A stretch of DNA of 64,000 nt, from positions 472,001 through 536,000 of the forward strand of contig CAJNDS010002379.1 of NCBI GenBank assembly GCA_905221605.1, read 5' to 3'. The first letter of the stretch is position 1; the number at the start of each line of letters is the position of its first letter. Below the pieces are notes generated by a model. The model saw only the letters and a list, made by a program, of their open reading frames with translations. It made no database searches and was not told the DNA's origin. The stretch is from Symbiodinium natans. Taxonomy: Eukaryota; Sar; Dinophyceae; Suessiales; Symbiodiniaceae. Shown piece by piece: positions 51,168 through 60,860 of the stretch. The position numbers and the translations under genes were made by a program.

Positions 51168-54100
51168 TCAGAACAGGGTGCTGTCCAGGAGCCCGCGGAG
51201 CGTGCTGATGGCCCGGCCGGAGTGCAAATTCTGCATAGCGAGCTGCAGGGAGGCAATGTGCTCTTCTGAAAGAAGCTCCTGGCGCCACTGTTCACGGCCT
51301 AGGGCGTGGTGTAACAGGCAGGCAATCTCCAGCAGGGGGCATGTGCGGGCTTCCCGACGCCAGGCCAGCGCCTCATTGCGCTTCATGTTCAACCAGATGC
51401 ACCGTATCCACCGACCTGCGCGTGCTCCCAAAACGATTTTGTCGCCCGGGAACCAAATCCGGCCAAGCTCCAGGCTCTTCGCGTTGATCTCCTCCTTCAG
51501 CAGGGCTTGTACTGGCTTCAGTTCCCACGGCTTACGTTGGTAGGGTGGAAGGCCGTGTGAGCACAGAGTCCACGCAAATGCAAACGTGGAACGGAAGGTG
51601 CTCTGCGCGATGCCTGCTGCACGCATCTCGCGGCGAATGGCGGCCAGGACGTACTGCCCAGAAAACTTCTTGGGGCAGTCGTAGGCTGCATGGCAGAGAA
51701 ACCCCACGCGCAGCATGCACTGGTACTTGGCCGGATCTCCTGGCGACTCATACACCGCCTGCTGGCATTTTTCTGCCATTGCAGTTGCCAGGCCACGGAC
51801 GTTGAGCGTTGGCACGCGAAGCATGTACCGCAAATATTCTGGAGTCCTATCCTCACACAGGGAAAACCGAATCCTGTCTTCCTGCTCGAGTTCTTTCTTT
51901 GGCTGCGCGGCGCCCTCGAGGTCCAAAGCTGCCACAGCCGGCTCCGTGTGGTCCAGGAACTCGATCAGGTCGGCGTTCAAGGTCACGAAGACTGTGTCGC
52001 CATCCGAATCTCCGCCAGACAGCGCCGTGACGCCAGGCCCACGCACTGTGCAGACGATGCAGTTCCTCGGCGGGGCGCGTTGGTGGGCAGGCCATTCCTT
52101 TGCCTCCCATACCTGGATGTCTCCCGGTTGCACGACCGGGCTGCGCCACACGGCAACCCTACCCACGATGTTGACGCCGTTCGCGAAGACATAGCACTGC
52201 TTGTCCTTCGAGCTAGGCCGTTCCACAGGGTGTGTGCGGGGTTAGTTAGGGTTTTGCAGAGATGCCGCCTGCCTCAAGTCCCTTCCAGATGTCGGGCAGC
52301 GATGTCAGAACCCATGCGCCTCCGGGCAGGACGAGCTGAGGGTCGTGTCTGCACTGCGTCAGGAGGCCGTTGAATGCGCCACCGCCTCCGAGAACTGCCC
52401 GCTTGGTTCCCCGCGCCAAGTCCCACGGGTGCATCTCCTCGACTTCCTTGGTGAGCTGGGCCAGATCGCTCTCCACCTCTTCTTCATCGGCTGCGGCTCG
52501 GACTGTGACCTCGTGTTTCCCGACCCGATTGACAAACTGCCGTTCCTCGTTCATCTCCGCCTGGCGTTTGTCGCCCCGTGTGGGGGCTGGCGGAGACAAA
52601 CGCTTCACGGCTTCTGCTGGAGCTTCGAGAAGGCTGTTCTTGATGCCCCATGCCATGCTCGCGAAGTGAAGCACGGTGGCAGCTTGCAGTGTCTGAAGCC
52701 TGGGCAGCTGGACATGACTATAAACTCGTGCTCTCAACCCCCTCTGCTCATGTACACGTGTCCTACGTTCTTGCTTTTCCAGACGCTGTAGGCTAATGTT
52801 ATGGTACTGTTCTTCACTAATTGAAAGACAACGGTCCACCAGCTATATGATGTCTGGCCAGCGGAGCGGCAATGTGTCCAGCAGGCCCAGCGCGACCACA
52901 CGGGCAGCCTCTGTCTTATAGGCCATAGCCCGCATGGCGAGCGCGGCTGTGGTTTGACAGTTTATCCGCGCGGCCTGCATGGCTGCCTCCGTGTTCTGTG
53001 TTAGGTCGAGCCCGAGGTGCTCTGACGAGACAGGGCTCAGGTAGTGCATGTGCAGTTTGCTGCAGCTCCTCCGGATGTGGAGCCCGTCTTTTCTGCGGCA
53101 GTCGATCATCAGCATGCCTTTCACGAGCACATGCCACAATGGCCCGACGCGGAGAAGGCCACGGAACTGTGTCGGCGAGTACGAGTTGATGTCAGTCTCG
53201 CTCTTGATGAGGCCCAGCCGCACAGCCGCCGCCGTGCCCACATCAGACGCGCCGTCCGTGGTCGGGTCCTGGGTTCGGTCCTCCCCGGGGTAGTCGTCCT
53301 CCACGATCTCCACTCGGAACCCACATTGTGGCACCACACACGGAGTGCTGGGCGACAGCAAGAGTGGTAATCTGCTGTAGGCCTCTTGCACATTCTGGGC
53401 GGCCGTCAGCAGGCGCATGGCGGAGACGCTCTGCCGCAGAGGCTGGCTGGCGTAGTAGGTCAGGCCATCCTCTTTGCCCACTACGGCTTGCAGCGTCGGC
53501 CGCACTGTGTCCGCGCGGACTCCCTGGATGATCAGTGGCACCAGCTGCTCCGGTTTGCGCTTTCCGCATTTCCAGTCCACACTAGCTATGTCTCCTATCT
53601 CACGGGAGAGCCTACTACTGTCCAGCTCTGTTGGGAGAACAGCTTGCATGTCCGCGGGCACGAAGCGCACAGGCGCCGACTTGGAGCCTAGCCGCCGCCG
53701 CTTCAGGTCCGGAGCGACAGTGGCGCTCACATCCTCGCCCCCGGCATCAACAGTGTCCTCCTCGGCATCCCAGTCAACATCACTGCCGGGGTCGCTGGCC
53801 TGGCGCTCTGGAGCGGGCAGTACCTGGTAGACGTACAAGCCGACTTCCTGCACAAGCTTGGCACGCTCCAGCGCGGGCAGCCTCGCGGGGCGTCTCACGC
53901 GCAGATGTGTGCAGTGTACTTATTTTGAACCTTTTACACATCTTTACAGTCCAAACAAGGAGGGGTGCACCGTTTCCATTGTTGCACGCGCCTGCCTTGC
54001 GAAGGGCTTTAGCGGTCCGGCCAGCTTCCACGGCATTTTGGCTGGACGCCCGTTCAGGAACTGCGTCAGCGTCGAGGGCGCCAGCTGTGCCAAGGCCTTG

Positions 54101-54237
54101 CGCCACGCAGCCTTCTCGAACGTGCTGCCGGTGCCTCGCAGGAAGGAGGACTCACTGGCCGCTTCGTCCTGCAGCCCCACCCAGAAGGAGTCCAGCACAA
54201 CCAGCTCATGCTCCGGGCCTACTTTCCGCGGCAACAT
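51168..54237 (-). pseudogene. Cellular RNA-dependent RNA polymerase (QDE-1/RDR type), interrupted
   Basis: Coding frames on the minus strand are 53944-54237, 52843-53898, 52246-52839 and 51168-52226. The last contains SGGDSDGDTVFV at residues 70-81, the DxDGD catalytic loop of eukaryotic RNAi RdRps (D73, D75, D77; plus-strand 51996-52010), preceded by GRVAVWRSPVVQPGDIQVWE. In the second frame QFRGLLRVGPL and LHIRRSCSKL match the upstream RdRp region (R-x-G-x-x-K/R-G-v and R-x-S-x-x-K patterns). The position usually hydrophobic between the first Asp pair is Ser. Breaks: a TAG at 52840-52842, a frame change near 52230-52245, and two stops at 53900-53945 that a small GTAAAG-type intron could remove. 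The product would make double-stranded RNA for silencing. It is convergent with the Helitron gene. Confidence 0.82.
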
Positions 54238-54524
54238 CTCTCTGGCTGGCCCCGACTACACCAAAGAGAAAAAGAACCTTGCAAGTTCTTTCAGAAGAAA
54301 AGGGGCGCAGCAGGACTACGCAGTGTCGCTTTAAGCAGCATGACAGAATCATGACAAACGGAACTGCCCGCATGCTTCAAAAAACACAAAGCTTGGAAGT
54401 CCAAGGTCTTCTTCAACAAGACTTGACGAGAACACCAGACTCTTGCAGATGCAAGGAGGTTGGCCCCCCCAGGAAACGCTGATCTCCCAGCTCCTGCTGC
54501 AATTGCCGAAATCCTTGCCCGGGG

Positions 54525-54910
54525 ATACCCCTGCGCAACAAGCCCCGGCCTGGACGGGTGCGACCACGCCGCCCCCCGGCCTGGTCAGGCAAGATGCTTG
54601 CCGCTCCCCGGCCCTTCATGGCCCTTCCAAGCGAGAAAATACGGTGAACTGGAGAAAAAGACAGGCCCCGGCCTCGACGAGTGCGGCCGCGCCGCCCTCC
54701 GGCCTTGACAGGCGAGATGCTTCAGAAGCGAGAAATACGGTGAACTGGAGAAAAAGACAGGCCCCGGCCTCGACGAGTGCGGCCGCGCCGCCCTCCGGCC
54801 TTGACAGGCGAGATGCTTGAGAAAAGTGATCTATGAAACGACACAATCGAAAAGGCCGCGGCCTCGACGAGTGCGGCTGTGCCGCCCCCCGGCCTTGCCG
54901 AGCCAGAGTC
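54525..54910. repeat. Tandem 96-bp and related GC-rich repeats
   Basis: Two near-identical 96-base units start at about 54640 and 54736. Each contains GGCCTCGACGAGTGCGGC and GACAGGCGAGATGCTT. Degenerate copies of the core precede (54535) and follow (54850). Open frames across it are an effect of the period, a multiple of 3. Confidence 0.85.
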
Positions 54911-55320
54911 TCGAAGTCCACTCCCTCGCCCATCCACGCGCGTCACCAGACGCCGAGATGTGCGTGCAGGGCGCTCTTCGACCCAGGGGTTCCTGCAAGC
55001 GTCGGCTTCTGGCTCTTCTGCGCTGGGAACCTGGAGGTAGAGCTTACTTATGTATCAACAGGTGCTCTTCCAAAACAAAAGCCTCTTCGAAGATCCTCAG
55101 CGATGTACGCTCGTAGATCCCTGGCTAAGGACGGACCGAAGCGCTTGCCGGCAGGGGCGGCCGAGCCTGAAATCTGCAACAATGGGGGGGTCCGTGCTGC
55201 CATATGATTTCCCGCTAAAATCACCGGGGGGCGAGCGCTTTGGGGCCTTGCGCTGGGAATCGAGCACTTTCGGGCTGATCCTTTTGTCCGAGGGCCGCCC
55301 CCCCATTCGGGCCAAGCGCT
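54911..55320. other. Unassigned GC-rich spacer
   Basis: Several short open frames on both strands but none with convincing coding character; I see no gene. Confidence 0.4.
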
Positions 55321-55700
55321 GAGCTCTGGACCCCCTTCATATAGGTATAGAACAAATTCCTCCTGGGCAGGTCAGAGGTCTGGAACCCCTTCACATAGGT
55401 AGAGCCAATTCCTCCTGGGCAGGTCTGAGCTCCAAACCCCTTCATAGGTAGAACAAACTCCTCCTGAACAGGTGAGCTCTGGAAGCCCTTCATACAAGTA
55501 GAACAAATTCCTCCTAGGCAGGTCTGTGCTCCCGACCCCTTCTTTTTGGTAGCAAATTCTGGGCAGGTTTGAGCTCCGGACCCCTTCATACAGGTAGAAC
55601 GAATTCCTCCTCTGAGCTCTGGAACCTTGAACAAATTCCTCCTGCGCAGGTCTGAGCCCTGGAACCCCCTCATATAGGGAGAACAAATTCCTCCTTCCTG
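55321..55700. repeat. Degenerate tandem repeat, about 8 units of about 50 bp
   Basis: Units carry GAGCTCTGGA, CCCCTTCATA and AGAACAAATTCCTCCT followed by GGGCAGGTC, with indels between copies. Confidence 0.85.
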
Positions 55701-55739
55701 GGCACTGATGCAGGCTGCCCCCCCCCCCCAACGCCAAGC

Positions 55740-56730
55740 TTGCTTCCGCCAGCTTGCCCCGATTGGCCCTGCCATTCGCAGGGCCCGTCAGGGTTGTGCC
55801 AGTGCCCCCGCCAGGTTTGCCCCCGCAAGCCAGGGTTGCCCCCCGCCAGGCCCCCGCCATGGTTGCCTGCCAGGGTTGCTCCTTCGAGTTGCCCCCACCA
55901 AAGTTGCCCCGCCAGGGTTGCCCACCAGGGGCCACTCTCAATGCACACCTAGAGGAGCCCCGCCGCATTCCCTCCATCTCATCCGGGTTATTCCGGAGTC
56001 CTGCGACCAACATGGCTCGGGTTGGAAAAACCGACACGGGGCTTAGCTATGGCCTTGAGGATGTCTTAAACACAGTAGTTTGGATCCAGGACAGTGTAGG
56101 CTCAAGCAACAGCAGCAGTACGTCCCATCCCGGCCATCGGGGAGAGTGGAGGTGAAAGCCCCCTTGATAGGGGGTGGGGGGTAGACCGCTAAACCCGAAA
56201 CCCCACCAAGTTGCCCCCGCCAGATTTGCCCCAGCAGGGTTGCCGCCGTCAGGGTTGCCCCCGCCAGGGTTGCCCGCGCCAGGGTTGCCCCCGCCAGGGT
56301 TGCCCCCCGCCAGGGTGGTTGCCCTATACCAGTTGCGCCCAAATTCCTTTCCAACTTTCCAGCTTCGCTTTTGGCAGGGTTGCCCTCGCTAGGGTGACAG
56401 GTTTGCCCCCGCCAGGGTTGCCCACCAGGTCTGCCCCGCCAGGGTTGCCCTTGTGAGGGTTGTCCCTGCCAGGGTTTCCCCCGCCCCCTCCCCCTTCAGG
56501 GTTGCCCCGCCACCAACCCCGCACCATGTCGCCTACTTGTGCACCTTCTCAGTGACGGCCCTCCCAAGACAACCTGGTCCTCCCTGCGCGCTTGCAAGGC
56601 TTCGTCGTCCTTCTCTATGAAGGAACCACAAGCTCCCTGCCAAAGTACTCTATTATTCCGCCAGGGTGCCGGCAATGTTGCCCTCGCCGGGGTTGCACGC
56701 CAGGGTTGCGCCTGCCAGGGCTGCCCCCGC
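55740..56730. repeat. TTGCCCCCGCCAGGG-type repeats, right-hand array
   Basis: Mutated 15-base units at 55745-55935, 56205-56320 and 56375-56510, with one hairpin module (CCTTCTCTATGAAGG) near 56610. Together with 20.8-23.2 kb it brackets the gene island. Confidence 0.85.
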
Positions 56731-56950
56731 CGCATTCCCTCCATCTCATCCGGGTTATTCCGGAGTCCTGCGACCAACATGGCTCGGGTTGGAAAAACCG
56801 ACACGGGGCTTAGCTATGGCCTTCAAAGTGTCTTAAACGTGTAGGCTCAAGCAACAGCAGCAGTACGTCCCATCCCGGCCATCGAGGAGAGAGGAGGTGA
56901 AAGCCCCCTTGATAGGGGGGCGGGGGGTAGACCGCTCTAAACCCGAAAAA
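55965..56950. repeat. Duplicated segment of about 200 bp
   Basis: 55965-56195 and 56727-56950 share long near-identical stretches (CGCATTCCCTCCATCTCATC, GACACGGGGCTTAGCTATGG, GAAAGCCCCCTTGATAGGGG). The second copy lacks about 30 bases present in the first (near 56076-56098). Confidence 0.85.
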
Positions 56951-57154
56951 GGCGGTAGTTTGGGTGGTTGGGGTGGGATCCGCTGCACCGAGGCGGCCCG
57001 ACCCGCCACCACTCCCTGGCGCGGGTCGGGACCGCGGCACTTTGGAACACCCTAAACCCTAAACCTGTAGCCCTAAACCCTAAACCCTAAACCCTAAACC
57101 TGTAGCCCTAAAACCTAAACCCCAAACCCCAAACCCCTAAAGCCCTTTACCGCT

Positions 57155-57210
57155 TCAAACGCTGGAGCTCGGCCTCCGGTGGGTCCATCGCCCTTGGCTT
57201 GAGACTTTCA
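57155..57210 (-). CDS. Exon-like fragment
   Basis: The minus strand reads SLKPRAMDPPEAELQRLKR between telomere-like tracts. No family recognised. Confidence 0.35.
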
Positions 57211-57844
57211 CGCCCTCTGTAATATTTTTGGGATTAGGGTTTAGGGTTTAGGGCTTAGGCTTTAGGGTTTTTGGCGTTTAGGGTTTGGGTTTGGGGTTTA
57301 GGGCTTGGGGTTTAGGGTTCCGGGTTTAGGGTTGACAGGGTCTGGAGTCTGGGGATCGGGGAAGGAGGTTCGGGTTTAGGGATTGTGTAGGGATTCGGGG
57401 TTTAGGGTTTAGGGGGTTCGGGCTTAGGGCTTCCTAACACGTTAAGCGTAACCCCTAGTTCACTCGAGGCAAAGGTTTTAGGGCTTCTAGGGCACTTGTT
57501 GTTCAGCAATGGGTTAGACTAAGGTACAGGAGAAACCCTGATCAACCCTAAATCCTAAACCCTAAACCCCAAACCCTGGCCGTTTTTAAGCCTCCCCCCC
57601 CCCCCCCCCCCCCGCCCCTAGTTTCTCCTTCTGGGCCTTAGGAGTAGAGACTGATGTGGGCTGTGGACTCTCTTGAGTGCTTTAGGGGCTTTTTGGGGGT
57701 TTAGGATGTTAGGGTTTAGGGTTTAGGGCTTAGGGTTCTTTTGGGCTTTAGGATTTAGGGATGTTTTAGTTCGGGTTTGGATTTAGGATTTAGGAATTAT
57801 GATGTAGGATTTAGGGCTTCGGGTTGTTTTAGGGTTTAGGGTGC

Positions 57845-57907
57845 ACTTCCGCCAGATCTCATTCGCAACCTCCCAATGCCTCAACAGCTCGAAGCTTGGC
57901 TTAAGTA
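57845..57907 (-). CDS. Exon-like fragment
   Basis: The minus strand reads LKPSFELLRHWEVANEIWRK C-terminally followed by CT; aromatic and helical, protein-like. No family recognised. Confidence 0.4.
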
Positions 57908-58333
57908 CCCTAAACCCTAAACCCTAAACCCTAAACCCTAAGCCCTAAGCCCTAAAAAACCGTAAACCCTGGGCCCTAAGCCTACACCCCCAAACCCTAA
58001 AGCCCCCGGCGTGGCGTACGCCTGAAACTGTCCAAACTTGCGGTCCAGGGCTGAGGGCCCAAAGAGCCCAATCACCCTTAACTAAGGAATGCACCTCAAA
58101 TCCTAACCCCTAAGCTCTCAACCCTAAACCCTAAACCCTGGACCCTAAACCCTAAACCCTCGACAATTTACGGGATATTCCTCAAGTTGGTGGTATTCGG
58201 CTCTCTGGGTGTTGAGGATTTGAGGGACCAGGGTCGAAGACTACACATACTTGAAAATTAAGGTATAGCTGTGAATGTCAACCGTTCTGAGACTGGTTTG
58301 CGTGATGAGTGTGCTAGTGTATGCTTAGGATAG

Positions 58334-58434
58334 TAGCCCAGTAACCATATTGTAGAAAGGGACCCCTTTTTTGGTTGGTTACTTTATAAGGGAACCCAGA
58401 AACAAAAAAGGGAAAAAAGGTTACCACTGGGCTA
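58334..58434. mobile_element. Introner/MITE copy B with 9-bp target duplication
   Basis: TAGCCCAGTAACC (58334) and ACTGGGCTA (ending 58434) are inverted ends. The element plus CCAAG is flanked by direct repeats TTAGGATAG at 58325-58333 and 58440-58448. It lacks the telomere insert present in copy A at 9067-9226. On the minus strand the exon-side junction CTTG/GTAGCCCAGT is the same as in the ankyrin gene. Confidence 0.85.
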
Positions 58435-58655
58435 CCAAGTTAGGATAGCAGTAGGCATCTTGAGCCGGGGTTGAAGGCTTAGTGTGTAGCACAAGGCATT
58501 TTGTGAGCAATTCGGCTCCGGACGTCTTTCCAGGGCCCATTTCGCCGAAATCCTGTTGTGCCGCATGTGGTCCAGATTTGCGAAGAAGGGCGTAGGGAAT
58601 GCAAACTCAAGACTGTATGAAGGCTCATGCGCGCATAGCTCGGATAGCTGCAAGC
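58435..58655 (-). CDS. Exon-like fragment ending at introner copy B
   Basis: The minus strand reads SELCAHEPSYSLEFAFPTPF then FANLDHMRHNRISAKWALER and on to LKMPTAIL, ending at the GTAGCC donor supplied by the introner. Protein-like; no family recognised. Confidence 0.5.
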
Positions 58656-59526
58656 AACCCCCTAACCCTCTAAACCCTCTGAACCCCCTACATCCTCCAA
58701 ACCCTCTAAACCCTCTAAACGCTATAAACGCCGATAACCCTAACCCAAAACCCAAAACCCAAAACCTAAAACCACCCTAAAGCCCCTAACCCTACAAAGC
58801 CAAAACAACCCAGACAGGGGCCGTCCTCCGAGTCACCGAGGTGAAGCACCACAGTGGACTGATCTCGCGACCTTCACGTCAGGGTTTGGGGTTTGGGTTT
58901 TTGGGGTTTGGGGTTTGGGTTTTTTGGGGTTTAGGGTTTAGGGTTTGGGGTTTCGGGTTCAGGGTTTGAGGTGCGGGAGGGTGGGTTTGGGGTTTATGGT
59001 TTAGGGTATTTAGGGTTTAGGGTTACTATATTGAACTTGGAACCCTGGCAAAAATCACATTGGCTGTTTCTTACTACCCAAAAAAAACAAATGTTCCCCA
59101 AGCATCCCTAAGGTTAGGGTTTGGGGTTTCGGGTTCAGGTTTGAGGTGGGGGAGGAGCGCGAGCCTCACCCCCGAGAATGCTGGAAGTAGACAGACATAA
59201 AAAGCCTTACCCCTGAGAGGGGGAGGGGGGGAGGAGGGAGCTCCCTCTCCTTTTGGGGTTTCGAGTTTAGGGTTAGGGGTATCCTTTTCGGGAGTCTGGA
59301 GTGAGTCTGGAGGTAGGCCGGGGCCGAAGGGACCTCGGGCGCACCGCCGCCAGTTAGCAACTTAACCCACAAAAAACCCGAACAACATTGATGTTCTTTC
59401 TGGGGCGAGCTCGTCGACAGCATGGGTGTGGATTTAGGGTTGAGGGGTCTAGGGTTTGGGGGTTTAGGGCTTTGGGGTTCAGGGCTTAAGATTCAGGGTT
59501 TAGGGCTTAGGGTTTAGGGTTTAGGA

Positions 59527-59755
59527 ACTATCTGATGCTGACCGGCAAGATGTGAATGCTTTCTAGACGAAAGCGAACGTGCAAAGTGGGAGGCGACTGC
59601 AATGCTAGGATCTCGAGCATCGGCCCTAAACCCTAAACCCTAAACCCTAAACCCTAAACCCTAAACCCTAAACCCTGAACCCTTCATAGGGGCACCTTGG
59701 GTTCTTGAAGGCCACCTTCAACCGCAGACGCCAGGGCCTCGCTGCGCTTCCGCAG
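59527..59755 (-). CDS. Two exon-like fragments
   Basis: 59695-59755 reads LRKRSEALASAVEGGLQEPK up to a GTGCCC donor. 59527-59622 reads ADARDPSIAVASHFARSLSS then RKHSHLAGQHQI. They are separated by a CCCTAAA tract and may be consecutive exons. Confidence 0.4.
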
Positions 59756-60441
59756 TTTCGGGTTTAGGGTTTCGGGATAGGGTTAAGGGTTTATGGTTTA
59801 GGGTTTAGGGTTTAGGGTTCAGGGTTTAGGGTTTAGGGTTTAGGGTTTAGAGTTTAGGGTTTAGGGTTTGGGGTTCAGGATTTAGGGTTTAGTAAGGGTT
59901 TAGGGCTTAGAGCTTTAGGGGCTTAGTCTGGGGTCTAGGGTTTGGGCTGCGGGTTGAGGGTTATAGTATAGGGTTTAGGGGTTAGGATAATAGGGCTTAG
60001 GGTTTAGGGCTTCGGCTTTGGGGCTTTAGGGCTTCAGGCAGTAGTCCGTGCCCGCGCGATGTGATGCGCATGAAAATGTGAGATTTTAGAGGCTTAATGG
60101 GCTCTCTTAAAGGCTCTGAAAGGGCTCCGAAAGGGCTCCTACTCGGCCTTTAGGGGATTTCAGGGGATTAGGGTTTAGGGGTCATAGGGCTTAGTAGTTT
60201 AACCAGGGAATGGGGGAGGACTGAACATTCTTGCTGCTCCGAAAGAAGGAAGCCCAACAGGCTTTAAACAACTTTAAAGACAAAGGGGTGGCTAAGGTGC
60301 AGGGTGATGTAGGGACGCAGTTCCTGCACCGCGGATGTTTAGTAGGGTTTAAGGTTTAGGGTTTAGGGTTTAGGGTTAGGGTTTAGGGTTTAGGGTTTAG
60401 GGTTTAGGGTTGAGGGTTGAGGGCTGAGGGTTTAGGGTGAT

Positions 60442-60860
60442 TGAAGCCGCTCTGGGTTGACCGGCCATGTTTGTTGCGCAGGGTCCTTGGCGACCACTAA
60501 CTCCGAACCGGTGGCAACACTGAACTTGCTCCCTAAACCCTAAACCCTAAACCCTAAACCCTGAACCCTAAACCCTAAACCCACGCCGCACCCTCTGGTG
60601 TAGGGAATCATCGAGCTGCGCTCACGCTGGTGAGTTTGAGCAAGAAGCTGTGCGCTTGAATAGGGTTTAGGGTTTACGGTTCGGGGTTAAGGGTTTAGGG
60701 TTTGGGGCTTAGGCCAGCTTTGACTACGCCTCATCTATGGGAGCGGGCGCAGCCCACTGATACAAATCAAAGACAATGGTTGCATGCCAGGCCGAGAAAG
60801 ACAAACATGCTGGGGGCGGATCGTAAGACCCAGTCTATGCAGTTCGGCGTCCGCCCGTAA
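60442..60860 (-). CDS. Three exon-like fragments
   Basis: 60738-60860 reads DAELHRLGLTIRPQHVCLSR then PGMQPLSLICISG to a stop. About 60610-60660 reads IQAHSFLLKLTS before a GTGAGC donor. 60442-60530 reads SKFSVATGSELVVAKDPAQQ then TWPVNPERLQS. Telomere-like DNA lies between. They may not all belong to one gene. Confidence 0.4.
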
